64,000 bases of DNA from Chlorella sorokiniana (taxonomy: Eukaryota; Chlorophyta; Trebouxiophyceae; Chlorellales; Chlorellaceae), in assembly GCA_025917655.1 (NCBI GenBank), contig CP084608.1, positions 1,798,001-1,862,000 on the forward strand, written 5' to 3'. Both the position numbers and the translations under genes were made by a program. Shown here in pieces: positions 11,063-24,241 of the stretch. Under the pieces are notes generated by a model. That model was not told where the DNA came from and did no database searches. It saw only the letters and a list, made by a program, of their open reading frames with translations. Within the stretch, counting starts at the first letter, position 1, and the number at the start of each line of letters is the position of its first letter.

Positions 11063-12688
11063 ATGGCCGGACTGGGCGGCTTGCTGGGTGCTTATGCCTC
11101 CGATGAGGAGGAGCAGCAAGAGCTGGAGGGTGAGTGCTGTCTCCCATGACAGGGCCCGGCCTGTTGGCGGCCCTTCATATACTCTCGATATATCTTGAAT
11201 AATTTTGCGAGCTCTCCGCTCCCCATCGCGCCCTGAACGGTGAGTCTTTCGCTAAGACCCACCTGCACGGCACTTGCACCTGCTGCAGACGCGGAGCAGA
11301 CAGGGCAGGTTACGCTCCTGCGTGAGGACTCCGGGGCCGGCCTTGACCTGTCCCACCTAACCAGCGGCCAAGCGGCGGGCGCTGTTGGACTAGAGCCTGT
11401 TGTGGAGGAGGGTCAGGCTGGCGAGCAGCAGCCCCTGCGTCCACAGTCGGCGGCTTCAGAGCAGCAAGATGATGCAGGGCTCACAGCAGGCCCTGCAGTA
11501 GGGCCGCAGCTTGCGGAGGGTGACGGCCAGCTGGTGGCGGCGGGCGGTGGCGCTGAGCAGCCTCCAGCGGAACCCGACCCGTTCAGCCTGCTGCCGGCCG
11601 AGCTGCGAGAGGCGCCGGAGGCGGAGTGTGACCCTTCCATGCAGGCAAGCATAATGTCCCTTTGTTTGGCTGTCCTGCTTCAAGCAATGTGCGTGGCGAG
11701 GCTGCGACTGTCCTTGCCTTGCCGCCCTGAGGAGGCAAGCGTGACGTCTGCTCTCGCTGTTGCAGGCCCAGGTGGCCAGGTGGCTGCACCTACAGCGCAC
11801 ACGGGGCACGTACATCAACAACGAGATTCGAAAGAGCAGGTGGGCATGACAGAGTGAAGGGCATTGATGCTGACCCTGGAACCACACTCGAATGCAGCAT
11901 CTGTGCCCGCCAGCGTCGCTGAGCCCCACTAGGGCCCTTGCTGCGCCATGCTGCTCCGCATGCCTGCCAAGCGCTGCATGTGCACCGCTTGGGTACTGCA
12001 GGGGGTACCGCAACCCCGAGTTCTTTGCCAAGATGGTGGACTTCCTGGAGATCCAGCAGTATGGCACCAGCTTCCCGCCAGATGTGTGGGACCCCTCCGC
12101 CCTGCCCCCGAGGACTACCTGGACGCCCTCGCCAAGGAGTGGGCCGCGGAGGAGGAGCGGCGCAAGGCGGCGCGTGCCGCGGGCCAAGGACGCGTCGAGT
12201 TTGCAAAGTCGGGTGCGTGGCGGGCGAGCGAGCTGCTGGGGGCTGGGATGGGCAGTGAGGGCGTGTTTGGAGTGCGGCCGACTGAGTGCAAGCTGCTCGG
12301 CTTGCGTCAAACATGGCGACGTGATGGTTGCCCCCTCACGTCAGTGCCGTGCCAGAGCAAAGCGCCCGCTGAGCTCCCACCTCTGCCACCCTGCAATGCT
12401 GCAGCCTCTCAGCCGGCCCTTGTGGGCGCGACTCTGAAGCCCGGCCTGAACCAGGTGCTGCAGCCAGCGGCCACCGTCCAGCCTGGGGCGGCGGGGCGGC
12501 TGCGGCTGGCCGCGGCGCGGGCGGCGGCGATTGCAGCCGCTGCGCAGCAGCAGCATGCTGCTCAGCAGGCGGCGCAGCAGGCGGCGCAGCAGGCAGCAGC
12601 AAGCCAGAGCGCGGCAGCTGCACTGGCTGCAGCGCAGGCCAAGGCCGCGCAGCTCGCGGCTCAGCTTGGGCACCAAATGCGGCGCTAG
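11063..12688 (+). CDS. SAP30BP/HCNGP-like transcriptional regulator
   Basis: HCNGP-family proteins are nuclear and bind SAP30-type corepressor and splicing components; the role here is by family. Phased exons are 11063-11129, 11289-11644, 11766-11839 and 12002 onward, with the stop at 12688. The family start MAGLGGLLGAYASDEEE is followed by an acidic linker and then the HCNGP core: a helix ending TYINNEIRKSRGYRNPEFF, then MVDFLEIQQYGTSFPPDVWD and a PEDYLDALAKEW segment. The C-terminus is an Ala/Gln repeat of CAG-type codons. The intron after 11644 begins GC, a good GC-AG donor (CAG/GCAAGC). The core changes frame at 12105-12109, where a C run is one base short. Whether one more intron lies between about 12210 and 12355 is unresolved. 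Confidence 0.85.
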
Positions 12689-13063
12689 ATACATGCACTT
12701 GGTGTCGAGGCTTTTATCAGTGCCGCTATACCTGCACAGCTTCCACGGGGTTCATGCAAGGTTGCATCGCACTTGTGCTGCTGGGATTGTGCAGCTGCGG
12801 GCCACCACCCATTGGATCTCAGGTTGAGGCAGCTGTGTGGCTCAGTGGCAGAGCTGACATTGGGAAATGACATTATCGAATGTGTATGTGCAGCCTGGCA
12901 TGATACTAGCAGGTTTAAGTGAAGCACGGCAGATCCCAAAACAAAGGGACTCTTTGCTTGGGCTACGGCTGTAGCCAGCTAGCGGACAGCAAGCTCAGCA
13001 TGGCATTCTGCTCCTTCAATTCAACAAGCTTCTGACCTATCGACCAGCCTCAAATACGTCCAT
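12689..13063. other. Intergenic region
   Basis: Holds the 3' end region of the SAP30BP-like gene and the upstream region of the helicase gene, both on the plus strand. No coding signal or recognisable element was found. Confidence 0.5.
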
Positions 13064-16000
13064 GTGATGCTTTCCCTGACCGTGAGGCTCCTCACCGGCG
13101 AAGAGCTCACGGTGGGATGTCATCCTGGCGACACCGTAGCAGACCTGCGCCGTGCGCTGGCCAACCGACATCCGGGGCTCAAGCGCTGCAAGTTAAACTT
13201 CCGGGTGGGCGCCTGCTGTCACCGTGCGAGGAGGTTGGCAGCAGGGCGAAGCCCGCCGCTGCCGCCCATCACGATTGCCCACTCTATCCTACCTGCAGGG
13301 GGCATTTCTTCAAGAACATGATCTGGTTTCAAGTTTGTCTCTGCGCTCCGGCGAGTACCTGGTGGCTTTTGAGACCCGCAAGAAGCCAAAGGCGCAGGCG
13401 CCAGCGCCGCTGATCGCAGCAGCCGTGCCAGCCGATGCCACGCCTCCCGAATCGACTCCTGCAACCGCTCCCGGCCAGCAGCAGTTCTGCACTCCGCCCA
13501 GCAGCCCGCGGCAGCGATGGGCAGCGCACGGCAGTGGCGGGGAGCGAGATGCGCCGCCGCTGGCATCCCCGGGCCGGCTGGATTCGCTGCTGCCGGGCTA
13601 CTTGTCTCGGCCCAACCCCTCCCCTCTGAAGATCCGTGTGCTGCCAGCTGCCGCTTCACTCAGCGCTGCAGAGCTCAGCCACCCCACTGCCCAGTCAGCC
13701 GCTGATGCTGGCCCAGAGCAACATGCAGGCACTGGCGCAGCAACACAAGCGCGGTCGCTGCTGGCCTTGGCAACTGCCCGGTCTGGCGGCGTGGATGCAG
13801 AGCGCGGTGGCACAGGAGAGCGGTTGCACAGCTGCGGCGAGGACGCAGCAGCAGGGACACCAGCAAGGGTGCTGCATGTGTGGGACGAATTGCGCGGGAG
13901 TTGCAGGCAGCGGCGCAGAGTGTTCAGGCTGCACCAGGGCAGCAGGCTCTCGACGCCAGCCCTTCTGGTCAAGCAGTTGCGCAGCGCCCAACGCCACCAC
14001 CGCAGAAACACAGCAGTGCTGCATGCATGGATGCACAGGCTGCAGATGCTGCGCTGCCTACGCGCCCCCGCCAGCATGCACGGCCGCGGCGCGCGGGCGG
14101 GGAGCAAGCGCAAGCAGCCCGAGTCCGCCACCGCCCCGTCGCCAGCGCAGCAGCCGGCCAGCGGGACGAGCTGCTGCGGGACACAAGGCCAGCCGGGCGA
14201 CTCAGGGCTGGCCGGCGAGCAGCTCCTGCTGCCCGCCGCCGAGCTGGACGCCGCGGCAGCCGGCCTGGCGCTGCCGCCGCTGGCGCAGCAGCTGGAGGCG
14301 TCGTTTGCTGTGCTGGCGCAGGTCCACGCTTTCCTCACCGCCCAGCACATCCAGGTGTGGTCGGCAGTGAGGCAGGCTGGCTGCTGGCACGAGTGTGCAG
14401 CGTCCGGCATGCTCGGCTGCCAAGCAGGCTGCTGTGTGGGCTGCCGTGCCGCTGAACCCCTGGATTCGACCTTGGCTGGCCACCAGAGCGGCTGTGAACA
14501 CGAACCGCCCTTCCGCCGCTTCACCCGCAGGCCAGCTGGGCGCACGTGCGGGCGGCGGCGGGGGCGCTGCGCCTGGCGCGGCCCCTTGAGCTGCAGGCTT
14601 GCCGCCTCATCGCCGCCCTGTGCCCCGAGCTTGTGGCCCTCCGGCAGCACCACAGGTGGGGCGAGAAGCATGCATCGATTCCTTGTTTCTCGCTGTATCT
14701 TTCTCTTGCGCACATTTTCTCTCTTGTACCCACCCCCACACCATGCGCGTAGTTCTTTCTTTGTTTGCTGCTGGGGCGCCTGCGCCCGCGCTGATGCGTG
14801 CCCCATGGCTGCCCCTTGCACCTCCCAGGGTGGAGCCCCGCCTGCACGGCGACAGCTGGCGCTCGGCCGTGTCCTCGCCGCGCAAGGCGCGCGCCGTCGT
14901 GGCCGCGGCCGCCGCCACCGAGGCCGCAGCCGGCGGCGCGGAGCAGCCGCTGCCCAACCCCATGCAGCTGCGCACCGATGGGGCCGGCACTGTGCTGGCA
15001 GGGCTGACGGAGCTGGGCGCTGCCCGTGGTGGCAACGATGCTGCTGCTGCCGGCGCCTCGGGTGCTCCTGCAGCCAGAGAGGCCGGCGCTGCTGCTGACG
15101 ACACGCTCGTGGTGGAGGTGGTGGACCCTGGGCAGGGCTTCCTGTCCCGCCCCATACCCCCGCAGTACCTGCAGCAGCTGCGTGGTCAGGCCCTGGCGGC
15201 AGGCAGCGAGTCAGCTGGCGACGACGGCGGGCCAGCTGGCAGCGACGAGGAGGATGTGCAGCTGGCCTGCAGCGACAGCGATGGCCCCGCTGATGAGCGA
15301 CCGGGCACCCGCGGCACCAGCGGCACACCCGCGCCAGGGGAAGCGCCTGGCCCAGCTCAGCCCAAGCGCCGCGTGTTCGAGTGAACAAGCTGGTGCGGCA
15401 GCGCTGGTGCTTCCGGCGGGCGCTGGTGCGCGCTCTGCTGCTGGTGCAGCGGCAGCAGCTGGCGGGGCAGGCAGGGGCAGAGGGTGCTGCTGCTGCGGGG
15501 CCAGAAGCTGGGAGCGAGCATGGTGGGGCACAGGCCGAAGCCGGAGCCGTTGGCGTTCAGCAAGTTGAAGTGCCGTCGCCGAGGGCGGCGCGTCGGCTGC
15601 CGCGCCGCGGGCCGGGCTCTGCTTCGCGCGGCCAGGCTGCACCAAACAGGCGAGCCCCGGTTGAAGGGGCCTCGGGAGCGTGCAGTGGCACCCGAGCTTT
15701 GACCCTGGCGCAATCACCGAGGAGCAGCTGGTGGCAGCTGGGGAGCAGCTGGCGGCGCCAGCTCGGGCGGCAGCAGAAGCGGCGGAGCGGGAGGCGGGCG
15801 AGGCGGATGCCCTGGTGGCTGCACGGCGCGCCGCCGCAGCGGCGTGCCAGCACAGGAGGGGCGGGAAGCGGGGCAGGCGGCGGGGCCTGGCGCAGGCAGG
15901 GACCGCCCGCAGACAGCTTCTGCTGCTGCCCCCCACAGCTGCTGAAGCAGCATGCGCCCTGCCTGGACACGACAGAGGTGAGCCACACAGCTGCGTGAGC

Positions 16001-19000
16001 CCCAACGGGCCACAGGGCTTCTTGCGATGCTGGTTGACAACTGGCATTCCTTTGCAAATCATGCGCCCCCACCTCATGTGTTGTCACCCTACCACCACCT
16101 CTACCCACGACACACACAGTACACACACCGCTGCCACCCTACCATTCCACCATTCATCCCAACCACCGCCACTTCCTGACAAACAAAGGGAAAGGCCCAA
16201 GGCAATGGCTCTTACGCCCCAGTTCCACCTCCGCCCTCCTGCAGATGGGCACCGTCGCCTTCCTGCACCACCTCAGGCAGCTGCCTTGGTACCAGGGGCA
16301 GGCAGTGCACGAGGAGCGCTTCGCCGCACGGCAGCCGCGCTACGCCGCGCCCGCAGCGCAGCTGGCGCCCGCGGTGGCGGCTGCGCTGCAGCTGCGGGCG
16401 TGCGCCGCCTGTTCCTGCATCAGGCCGCCGCCATCGACCGCCTGCTCCAGGTCTGTGTCTGGCGTTGATGCCCCGCCTTCCTTTGCTGGCACCCTACCCA
16501 CGGCATGCTTGGGCGGACTGGCTCAGACCTGCGAAGCAGCAGTGCCATCCATGTATTGGCTAACGCTGCCGTGCTTACCATGCATGTTGCCGCGCCCCCC
16601 GCCCTTCTTCCCCGACCCTCAGGGGCGGCACACCGTGGTGGCGACCAGCACCGCTAGCGGCAAGTCGCTGTGCTACGTGGTGCCCATACTGCAGGCGCTG
16701 GCGCAGGTGCGGCTCGGTGTGGTGTGTGCAGTGTTTGGGTTTTGGGGGTTGTTTTTGGGGGGGGGCGCGGGATGCGCGCACGCGCGGCTCCTTCCCACTC
16801 CTCAGTCGGTGTCGGCCACTGCTGCGCCCGAGTCTGTGCCACGTCACTTCCGCGCTTTCCTCCCGCCTCCCCCAGGACCCCGCCGCCTGCGCCCTGCTCA
16901 TGTTCCCCACCAAGGCGCTGGCCCAGGACCAGCTGCGGGCGCTGCGTGAGCTGCTGGCCGCCGCGTTTGGCTCCGGCGGCCGCCAGCACGTGCCTGCGGT
17001 GGAGGTATATGATGGCGACACGCCCGCCGCTGACCGGTGAGCGCAGCGCTGCGAGAAGCAGCACGCGGCAAAAGAACAACAACAACGCCGTCATGCTGTG
17101 CTGTTGCGCCTTGCTTTGGTGTTCCCTCAGCCTGCACAGGTCGGCCCCTCTTGCCAGGCCCCTCTCATGCCACCTGCCGCTCCCCAACCGCCCTTTGTTG
17201 CACGCTGTCGCTGCTGCCGCAGGGGGCCATCCGCGACCGAGCCCAGCTGCTCATCACCAACCCAGACATGCTGCACCAGAGCGTGCTGCCGATGCATGGT
17301 GACTTTGGGTACGCTGCGCTGCCGGTCCGCCGCACACCGCCCCGCTGCTGCCATGCGCCGCCTCAACCGCCCACGAGACCTGCCTGCGGCGCAGCCGTCT
17401 GCCTGCTGCAGCGCTTCCGGTGCACCCGTGCTGACAGCAGGCCCTGCCTCGCCTCCTGCGCGTGATCTGTACCGCAGCCGCCTGCTGGCCAACCTGCGGT
17501 ACGTGGTGGTGGACGAGGGCCACGCCTACCGCGGCGTCTTTGGCTGCCACGCCGCCCTGGTGCTGCGCCGCTTGCGCCGCCTCTGCGACCGAGTCTACCA
17601 CTCCCAGGTGGGGTGGGGGGCCTTTTGTTTTGGGGGGTGGAGGGTCTTGCCGGGCAACGGGGGTTGTGGCCACGTAGTTTGGGGGCAGGAAGCGCACAGT
17701 GCGGCGGGGTGTGAGCTGTGCTTTGACAGACTAAAGGTTCGGACGTGGCGCCCACCTCTCACGGGACGCATGTGTGGCGGCGCCCGCGTGCAGCCCACGT
17801 TTGCGGTGGCCACCGCCACCCTGGCTAACCCGCGGGAGCATGCCTGCGAGCTGCTGGGCGTGCCGGAGGTGGAAGGTCAGGGGCAGCTGGCGTGCGCTGC
17901 CCGCGCTGTGCTCGCACTGCGCTCTTGAAGCTGTACCAGGCTGCCGCCGCGTGCCTGCATGCGAGATGCCGCCAACTTTTGCTGCAACTTGCAGTTGTGA
18001 GCGAGGATGGCAGCCCCCACGGGCCCCGCACCTTTGTCATGTGGAACCCGCCACCCAAGCAGGCACGTGGCGGCGTTCACTGTCGCCGGCTGCGGCACAT
18101 GTCTTTGAGGCAGCAAAGCACGGCGCAGGTGCAGGGTGCGCGCTGCTGCCGGCTCCAGCGCCCGCTGTCGTGGTTGTCGCGCAGGGCTGGGGCCGGTTTG
18201 GCAGGCAGCAGTCCCACACCGAGGGCGCGCCCGCAGCCGCCAGGAGCGCCAGGAGCGCCAGCAGGAGCGCTTCCGGCGGCGGCAGGAGGCCAACCAGGAG
18301 CGGGGCAGGGGTGAGACTTAACCTTAATTGGACCGTTGTGCTGCTTTATTGGTGCTGTTCTACGGCGGGCTGTGTGGGTGCATCGCGGCCCTGTCCCCCT
18401 TTATGGTGGCATGCAAGGGACAGCCGGCTCCTGTTCTGGGTGCTGCCTGAGAGCCTGCAGGCCTGGTGGAGGGGCAGGCAGACCTGAGCGAGGCGCAGCG
18501 GCTGTCGCAGGCCAAGCTGGGGCGGCGCAGGCAGCAGCTGGAGGCGGCGGCTGGGGCCATGCAGCAGGAGCAGGAGGGGGGCAGGGGGGCAGGCAGGCTG
18601 CCAGCTGGACCAGCACACCGCCCTGCAGCCGCCGCCGCCGGCAGAGCAGGAGTGCGCCCCCGCCGCCAGAGCGGCCGAGGATGACGGCGGCGTTGCGGCG
18701 GGAGCTTGCTGAGGCTCGGGCCGCGCTGGCAGCCGTGGGCGGCAGCAGCAGGCCGCAGCATGCTGCGGGCTGGCTGGCGACTGCGCCCAGCGGCCCGGCC
18801 CGACCCCTCATCCGGCGGCAGCCGCTGGGCGCCCGGGCGGCCTTGGAGCAGCTGGCGGCGGCTGCAGCGGTGGCAGCGCCGCCACGAGGCAGGCGGGGGT
18901 CAGGTGGGGGCCACGGCCTCGGGGCGGCCCTGCCACCACAGCAGCCGACGCAGCATCGGTGGAGGAGCGCGACTATCGCGCGCGGCTGCCCGGCGCGAAG

Positions 19001-22000
19001 GAGTGGCGGGAGGCGCAGGCCAGGCTTGCAGCGGCGGTTGCGGAGGAGCGGCAGCCGGAGGGGGCCCCAGGCGACGATGCGGGCGACGGGAGCGGCAGCG
19101 GCGGCGAGGAGGAGCGGCGCAGCAGCCCCATTGTGGAGCTCAGCCTGCTGCTGGCGGAGTGTGTTCAGCACGGACTGCGCACCATTGCCTTCTGCAACAC
19201 GCGGTGGGCAGCCGCACAGCACGCTGACTTTCTTCCTCCTTGAGGCGGGAGCTAGAGGGGTGGTGGGGTGCTGGGTTAGCGTTGCCGTCTGCCAGATAGG
19301 TGTGGTTGCTCCAGCGCCGCCGTACGGCTTCTCGTGCCTGCGCTGCTGCATGTCGACCGCTCGTCCCGCCTTGTACTGCTTGCACCTGCCAGGAAGCTGT
19401 GCGAGCTGGTGACGGCGTACGTGCGGGAGGTGCTCAAGTGTACCGCCCCCACCTGGCGGGCAGCATAGCGGTGTACCGCGCGGGGTACAGCCCCGCTGAG
19501 CGTCGGGAGATAGAGCGGGCGCTGTTCCAGGGCAGCCTGCGGGCGGGTGCGGTGCAGCTAGTGGCTGGTGCCCAGCAGAGAGTTGCCTCGCTTCAGTCCC
19601 GGCGGTGCCGCCACTGCGCCCTTCCGCGGCGGCCCTACGCTGCGACAAACAATCGCAGAGCCGGGGCCGGCTTGCCAGCCTCGTACGCCGCCTCCTTGCC
19701 ACACTGCTGACCGGCCGTGTTGCTGCGCGCGCCCCCCTCCCCCCCGCCCCCATGCACACACACGCAGTGGCTGCCACCAACGCGCTGGAGCTTGGGGTGG
19801 ATGTCGGCTCCCTGGACTGCACCCTGCACCTCGGCTTCCCGGCTCCGTGGCCTCGCTGTGGCAGCAGGCGGGGCGGGCGGGGCGCCGCGAGCAGCCCTCC
19901 CTGGGCATCTACTTGGGCTGGGACGGCCCGCTGGACCAGGTGGGGCGGGGGTGGTTGAGTGTCTTTGTGTGTGTTGGAGGAGGCAGGGGATGGGGTTGGA
20001 GTGGGGAAGGTGGGTGGTGTGTGTGTGCGCGAGCGATAGGTGTAAGTGGAAGAGGGGTTTGTTGGGAGCAGGGCTGCATGGAAGGGGGCCCTCACTCCAG
20101 CTTGCTGTTCCAGCCGCCGACTCCCGCCCGACCCGGCCCCCGCTGCCCGACCCGCTGCAGTACTTCATGCGCCACCCGCGGCACCTGTTTGGGCGGCCCA
20201 TCGAGCGCGCCATGGTGGATCCGCGCAACCCCTCAGTCCTGGGTGAGCAGCGGCCAGACACCCTCGCCTGTGCGCTACCCTGGCCCCGGGGGCGCGCGCT
20301 GCCGTCCGCCCACTTCCATGCCATCGCTGCACCTGACTGCTGCGCTGCTGATCGACACGTGCTGAGGAATCCGGCCCGATCTTGGTCTGCGGCCAATGCA
20401 TGCCTTTTTCCTTGAGTGCAGAGGCGCACCTGGCTTGCGCTGCTGCCGAGGCGCCGCTGCTGTTGGACGACGACCAGCTGTACTTTGGACCAGGTGACAG
20501 ACCGCTCATTATTGCACGGTACTGCTTGGATATCTACAGCAGCCTGATGCTTTGTGGCTGAAGCAACAGCAGCAGGGACATGAAGGCGGGAGCATGTCAC
20601 AGCTGCTGAGTCGGCCAACGGTCTTGGCCTCTCCCTGCAGGCCTGCCCGCTGTGGCGGCAGCGCTCAAGTCCTCGGCGCTGCTGGGCCCCCACCCGCTGG
20701 CGCCCTCCCCCGCGCCCTGCACTACATCGGGCGGTGGCCAACCCGGCCTCAAAGATCAGGTGCGGGGGCGGCGCCGCCTCTGCAGACCAGCCGGCAGGCG
20801 CGATGGCAGTGCAAGGACACACCGCCCGCTACGGGCTGTCCCGTGCGACTGTCCTGCTGCTGCCGCGAGGGCCGCGGCTGGTGCGGGCAGGACGCCCTGC
20901 GCTTCATCCCTGGCTGCTCCTGCCGCCCCCGCGCCGCAGCTTGCGCGCGATCGACCCCGAGCGCTTTGCCATCGTGGACGAGTCGCTGGGGGCGCCCTGC
21001 TGGAGGAGATTGAGGAGAGCAAGGCCTTCTTCGAGGTGTACGACGGCGCGGTGTACATGTTCCAGGCAAGCAGCGGCAGCTGCCCGGCAGCTGCCGGGCA
21101 GCTGTCGGGAATGGCGGGGCATCGCCTTGCACCTGGAGGCCTGCCCTGGCCCTCTGCTGCAGCACAGGCAGCCGATGTGCCACTGGCATGCACTTGCCTG
21201 CCCCCGCCCTCACAAGTTGCCCCGTGCTTAGCCTGAGACCCCGTCTCCTGCCACCCACCTCGTCACCCGCCCACGCACCCACTCATCCGCAGGGCCGCAC
21301 CTACCTGTGCAAGAAGCTGGACCTGGACTCGCGGGTGGCGGTGGTGCGCCCGCGGATGTGAAGTACTACACCAAGTGAGGGGGTGGTGCCGGGTGCGCAC
21401 AGCCGGGCGTGGGGGTTGGAATGCAATGGACAGCCAGTCCTGCCTTCCTGCAGCGGCGCGCCGCTGCGAGATGCAACCGAGTATTCTTTTGCATTCCTTC
21501 GTCTTCCATGTGCAGGTGCATCGACTACACCGACGTGCATGTGCAGGGCGGGCGGACAGCCTTCGCGCCGCTGGTTCAGCCTGCCGCGCTGGCAGGCCCA
21601 CCGGCGGCAAGGGCAGGCAGCCGGCCCGGGGCGGCGTGGCCAGCGCAGATGGGCGCATGCAGAGCCGAATGCCGCCCGCCGCGTGCAGCCAGGCGCTGGT
21701 CACCACGCGCTGGCTGGGCTTTCGCCGCATCTGGCGGGGTACGGGGCAAGGTGAGGCTGCTTGGCCAGGCTGACGCTCCATCCGTACAGCCTGTGCGCAT
21801 GCTGCCTCGCTGCCCCCTGGACAAGGGAGCCTGCGCTGCTGCATCTGCACCCCTGCCTGACCTGTTCCCGCTCTTGCTCCCGCTGCAGTGTTTGACACCG
21901 TGGACCTCTTCCTGCCAGATGTACAGTTTGAGACGGAGGCGGCGTACCTCCGCCTGCCGCACGCCACGCGGCGGCGCCTCAAGGCGGCAGGCACGCCCGC

Positions 22001-23019
22001 CCACAGCGGCCGGGGATGCATGCAGTGCTTTGCTGGGCTCCGTGCTGCTGCTGATGCCCAAGGCAGTGCAGCTTGCCAATCCGGCTGGCGGTCCTGCCTC
22101 TTTCATTACAGGCCTGCCCTTCCGAGAGGGCCTGCATGCCGCCAGCCACGCCGTGCTGAACGTGCTGCCGCTCTACCTGCTGTGCAACCCCACCGACGTG
22201 GGCACGGGTGCGTGCCGAGCCTACCCCTGGCACGGCCGCAAACAGCACGCCGTCGCCCGCCTGCCCGCCTGCCCGGTGGCAACGGCGCACACGCCTGCCG
22301 CGCTCCCGCCACGTCCCTACCCCCAGTCACCCTTCCTCGCCTGCCTTGCTTGTTCACTTGCAGAGTGCGACAGCCCGTTTGACACCCGCTTCCGTCCCGA
22401 GCGCCTCCTCATCTATGACAAACACCCGGGCGGCATCGGTCTGGCGGCGGCGGTGCGCAGTCGCGGGCCCTACTGCCGTTCGCACGGATGTGATGCTTGC
22501 TAGAACGTGCAGGCTTGCTAGGAGCAGCTGTTGTCATCCAGCATTCATCATTACTTGCTGCATCTGCGGGGTTCCCGGACTCTGCAAAAACGCTGCGCCC
22601 CTCGACGGCCCCGCAGGCGGCGCCCTCCTCCCAGAGTTGCTGCGCCGCGCTCTGGAGCTGGTGCGCGAGTGCAGCTGCACCGGGCGCAGCGGCTGCCCGG
22701 CGTGCGTGCAGCACACCGCCTGCAGCGAGTACAACGCAGGTGCGGGGCTGGCGCGTGGCAGGGTGGCTGAAGAGGGGGTGAATGGGCTGCGGAGCGGAGG
22801 GTGGTGTCGGGAGCTCTGCAGTACTTGGGGGTTCACCCCGGGGTGCGCAGCATGGGCTATAGGCAAACATGCACCCTTGACTCGTGACAGTCTCGCCACG
22901 CTTCGAGGCTTGCTGCCTGCTTTGCAGTGCTGCACAAACGTGCGGCGGCGGTGCTGCTGGAGTCAATCTTGGATGGTGATGATGACGACGTTTGCGCAAC
23001 ATCTGAAAGCAACCTATGA
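13064..23019 (+). CDS. HRQ1: HRQ1-family DNA helicase with N-terminal ubiquitin-like domain
   Basis: A RecQ4-related superfamily 2 helicase for DNA repair, probably acting on interstrand crosslinks as known for yeast Hrq1. Exon 1 (13064-13204) joins exon 2 (from 13299) to form a ubiquitin-like domain, [20 protein letters not shown] to SGEYLVAF. A long low-complexity linker follows. The helicase core has motif [10 protein letters not shown] (about 16640), [14 protein letters not shown], motif [21 protein letters not shown] (about 17500), TATLANP, a second RecA half with [19 protein letters not shown], and motif [11 protein letters not shown] (about 19870). The C-terminal DUF1998-type region ends in a four-cysteine cluster, [14 protein letters not shown] (about 22670). 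Stop at 23019. Frame breaks occur at 16396-16398, 19446-19450, 19841-19842, 20988-20992 and 21349-21351, all short homopolymers. An intron after 21065 starts GC. Exons between 14350 and 16200 are only roughly placed. Confidence 0.85.
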
Positions 23020-23240
23020 AATGGGTGTGCCTAGCGAGCGTACATCAGGAGCAAGTGCAGCATCGATGGTTTGGCGAGCGTTGGTGCAATGGCCGCGGCC
23101 GCCGGCGGCCGCCCCATGCTGAGCTGGCCGCTGGCAGCTGGCCCTCCCAGCCTGGCAGGGCCTACACAAGACCCGCAGCTCACCAGCCACCAGCCACATT
23201 TTGTACCTTGAGGTTCTTCCGACCACAAAGAGCTGACACA

Positions 23241-24241
23241 ATGCAGGCCTGTGTGGCAGTGCAGCAGCAGTCTGTTGTGGGCAGCCGGGTCATCGCAGTC
23301 CAGCCGCATTCCGATGCGCGGTGAGTCGATTAGCCGGGCGGCAAGTTTAGTGGCTATTGCGGTGGCGGCTCCTCGACACTCTTATGTCGCCCCCGCCAGG
23401 GCCCGCCTCCTTGCAAAGAGCCTCGATCACATTGTCGTTGCAGCTGTAAAACACCGCGCGGGTATGTGTGGCTGTTGGTGACGCTTGTGCTTTCGGCTGC
23501 GCCGCCGCCCCTTCCTTGGCCGCCTGCAGGCGCCGCAGCGGGCGCTGCGCCGTGCGCAGCAGCTCCGCGTGCGTGCCGAGTCCGAGGGCGAGCCGTCCAC
23601 CGGCAGCGCTGTGGGCACGGAGGTCGAGAACCCGGAGTCTGAGGCGGCCCGCAAGAAGGCGGAGGCCGACCGGCTGCGCGCGGCGGAGAAGTTCATGGTG
23701 ATCGGCACGGGCGAGGCGACCTGCAAGGGGTGCGGCTACGAGTACTCCCCCGCAGGGGCGACCCGGAGTACCCCGTCTCGCCCGGCGTCCAGTTCCAGAA
23801 GCTGCCCGACGACTGGCAGTGCCCCACGTGCGGCGCGGACAAGAAGCTGTTCGAGTCCAGGCAGCGCCAGGTGGCGGGCTTTGCGGAGAACCAGGGGTGA
23901 GCGGCACGCCAGCGCCCCTGCTGGGCGGGTTCAACCCTCCTGGAGACAGTGTGTCTGCGTCTGGGTGCTGATTTGCGGCCATCACTACAGCAAGCGCCAG
24001 CGCGTCTGCGCGCTTGATGCCTGGGAGGGTTGCTGCCGGCTGCACCAGCTCCCGTTTTCGGCATGATGCAGCGCTCACAGTTACCGGGGCAGGCCCCTGA
24101 CACCTGGAAACCTTTGTGCATGGTCCCTGCAGCTATGGCTTGGGCACCAACGGCATGACCGGCGAGCAGAAGTCGCTGCTCATCTTTGGCAGCCTGGCCT
24201 TCTTCTTCCTCCTGTTCATCGCCGGCTACGCCCTGCCCTGA
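23241..24241 (+). CDS. RBD1: Chloroplast membrane-anchored rubredoxin (RBD1-like)
   Basis: RBD1 is a thylakoid rubredoxin required for photosystem II assembly in algae and plants. The rubredoxin fold is visible as TCKGCGYEY and, after the insert, DDWQCPTCGADKKLF, giving the two CxxC iron ligands. The last exon (24133-24241) encodes a short linker and one C-terminal membrane helix, LLIFGSLAFFFLLFIAGYAL, then stop. The core exon runs to 23896. A first exon at about 23241-23322 (MQACVAVQQQ...) fits a chloroplast transit peptide, but its phase does not match the core exon, so this join is tentative. The frame breaks inside the rubredoxin domain at 23755-23758: one extra G restores the conserved GDPEYPVSPG. 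Without that correction the second CxxC is lost. Confidence 0.85.
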
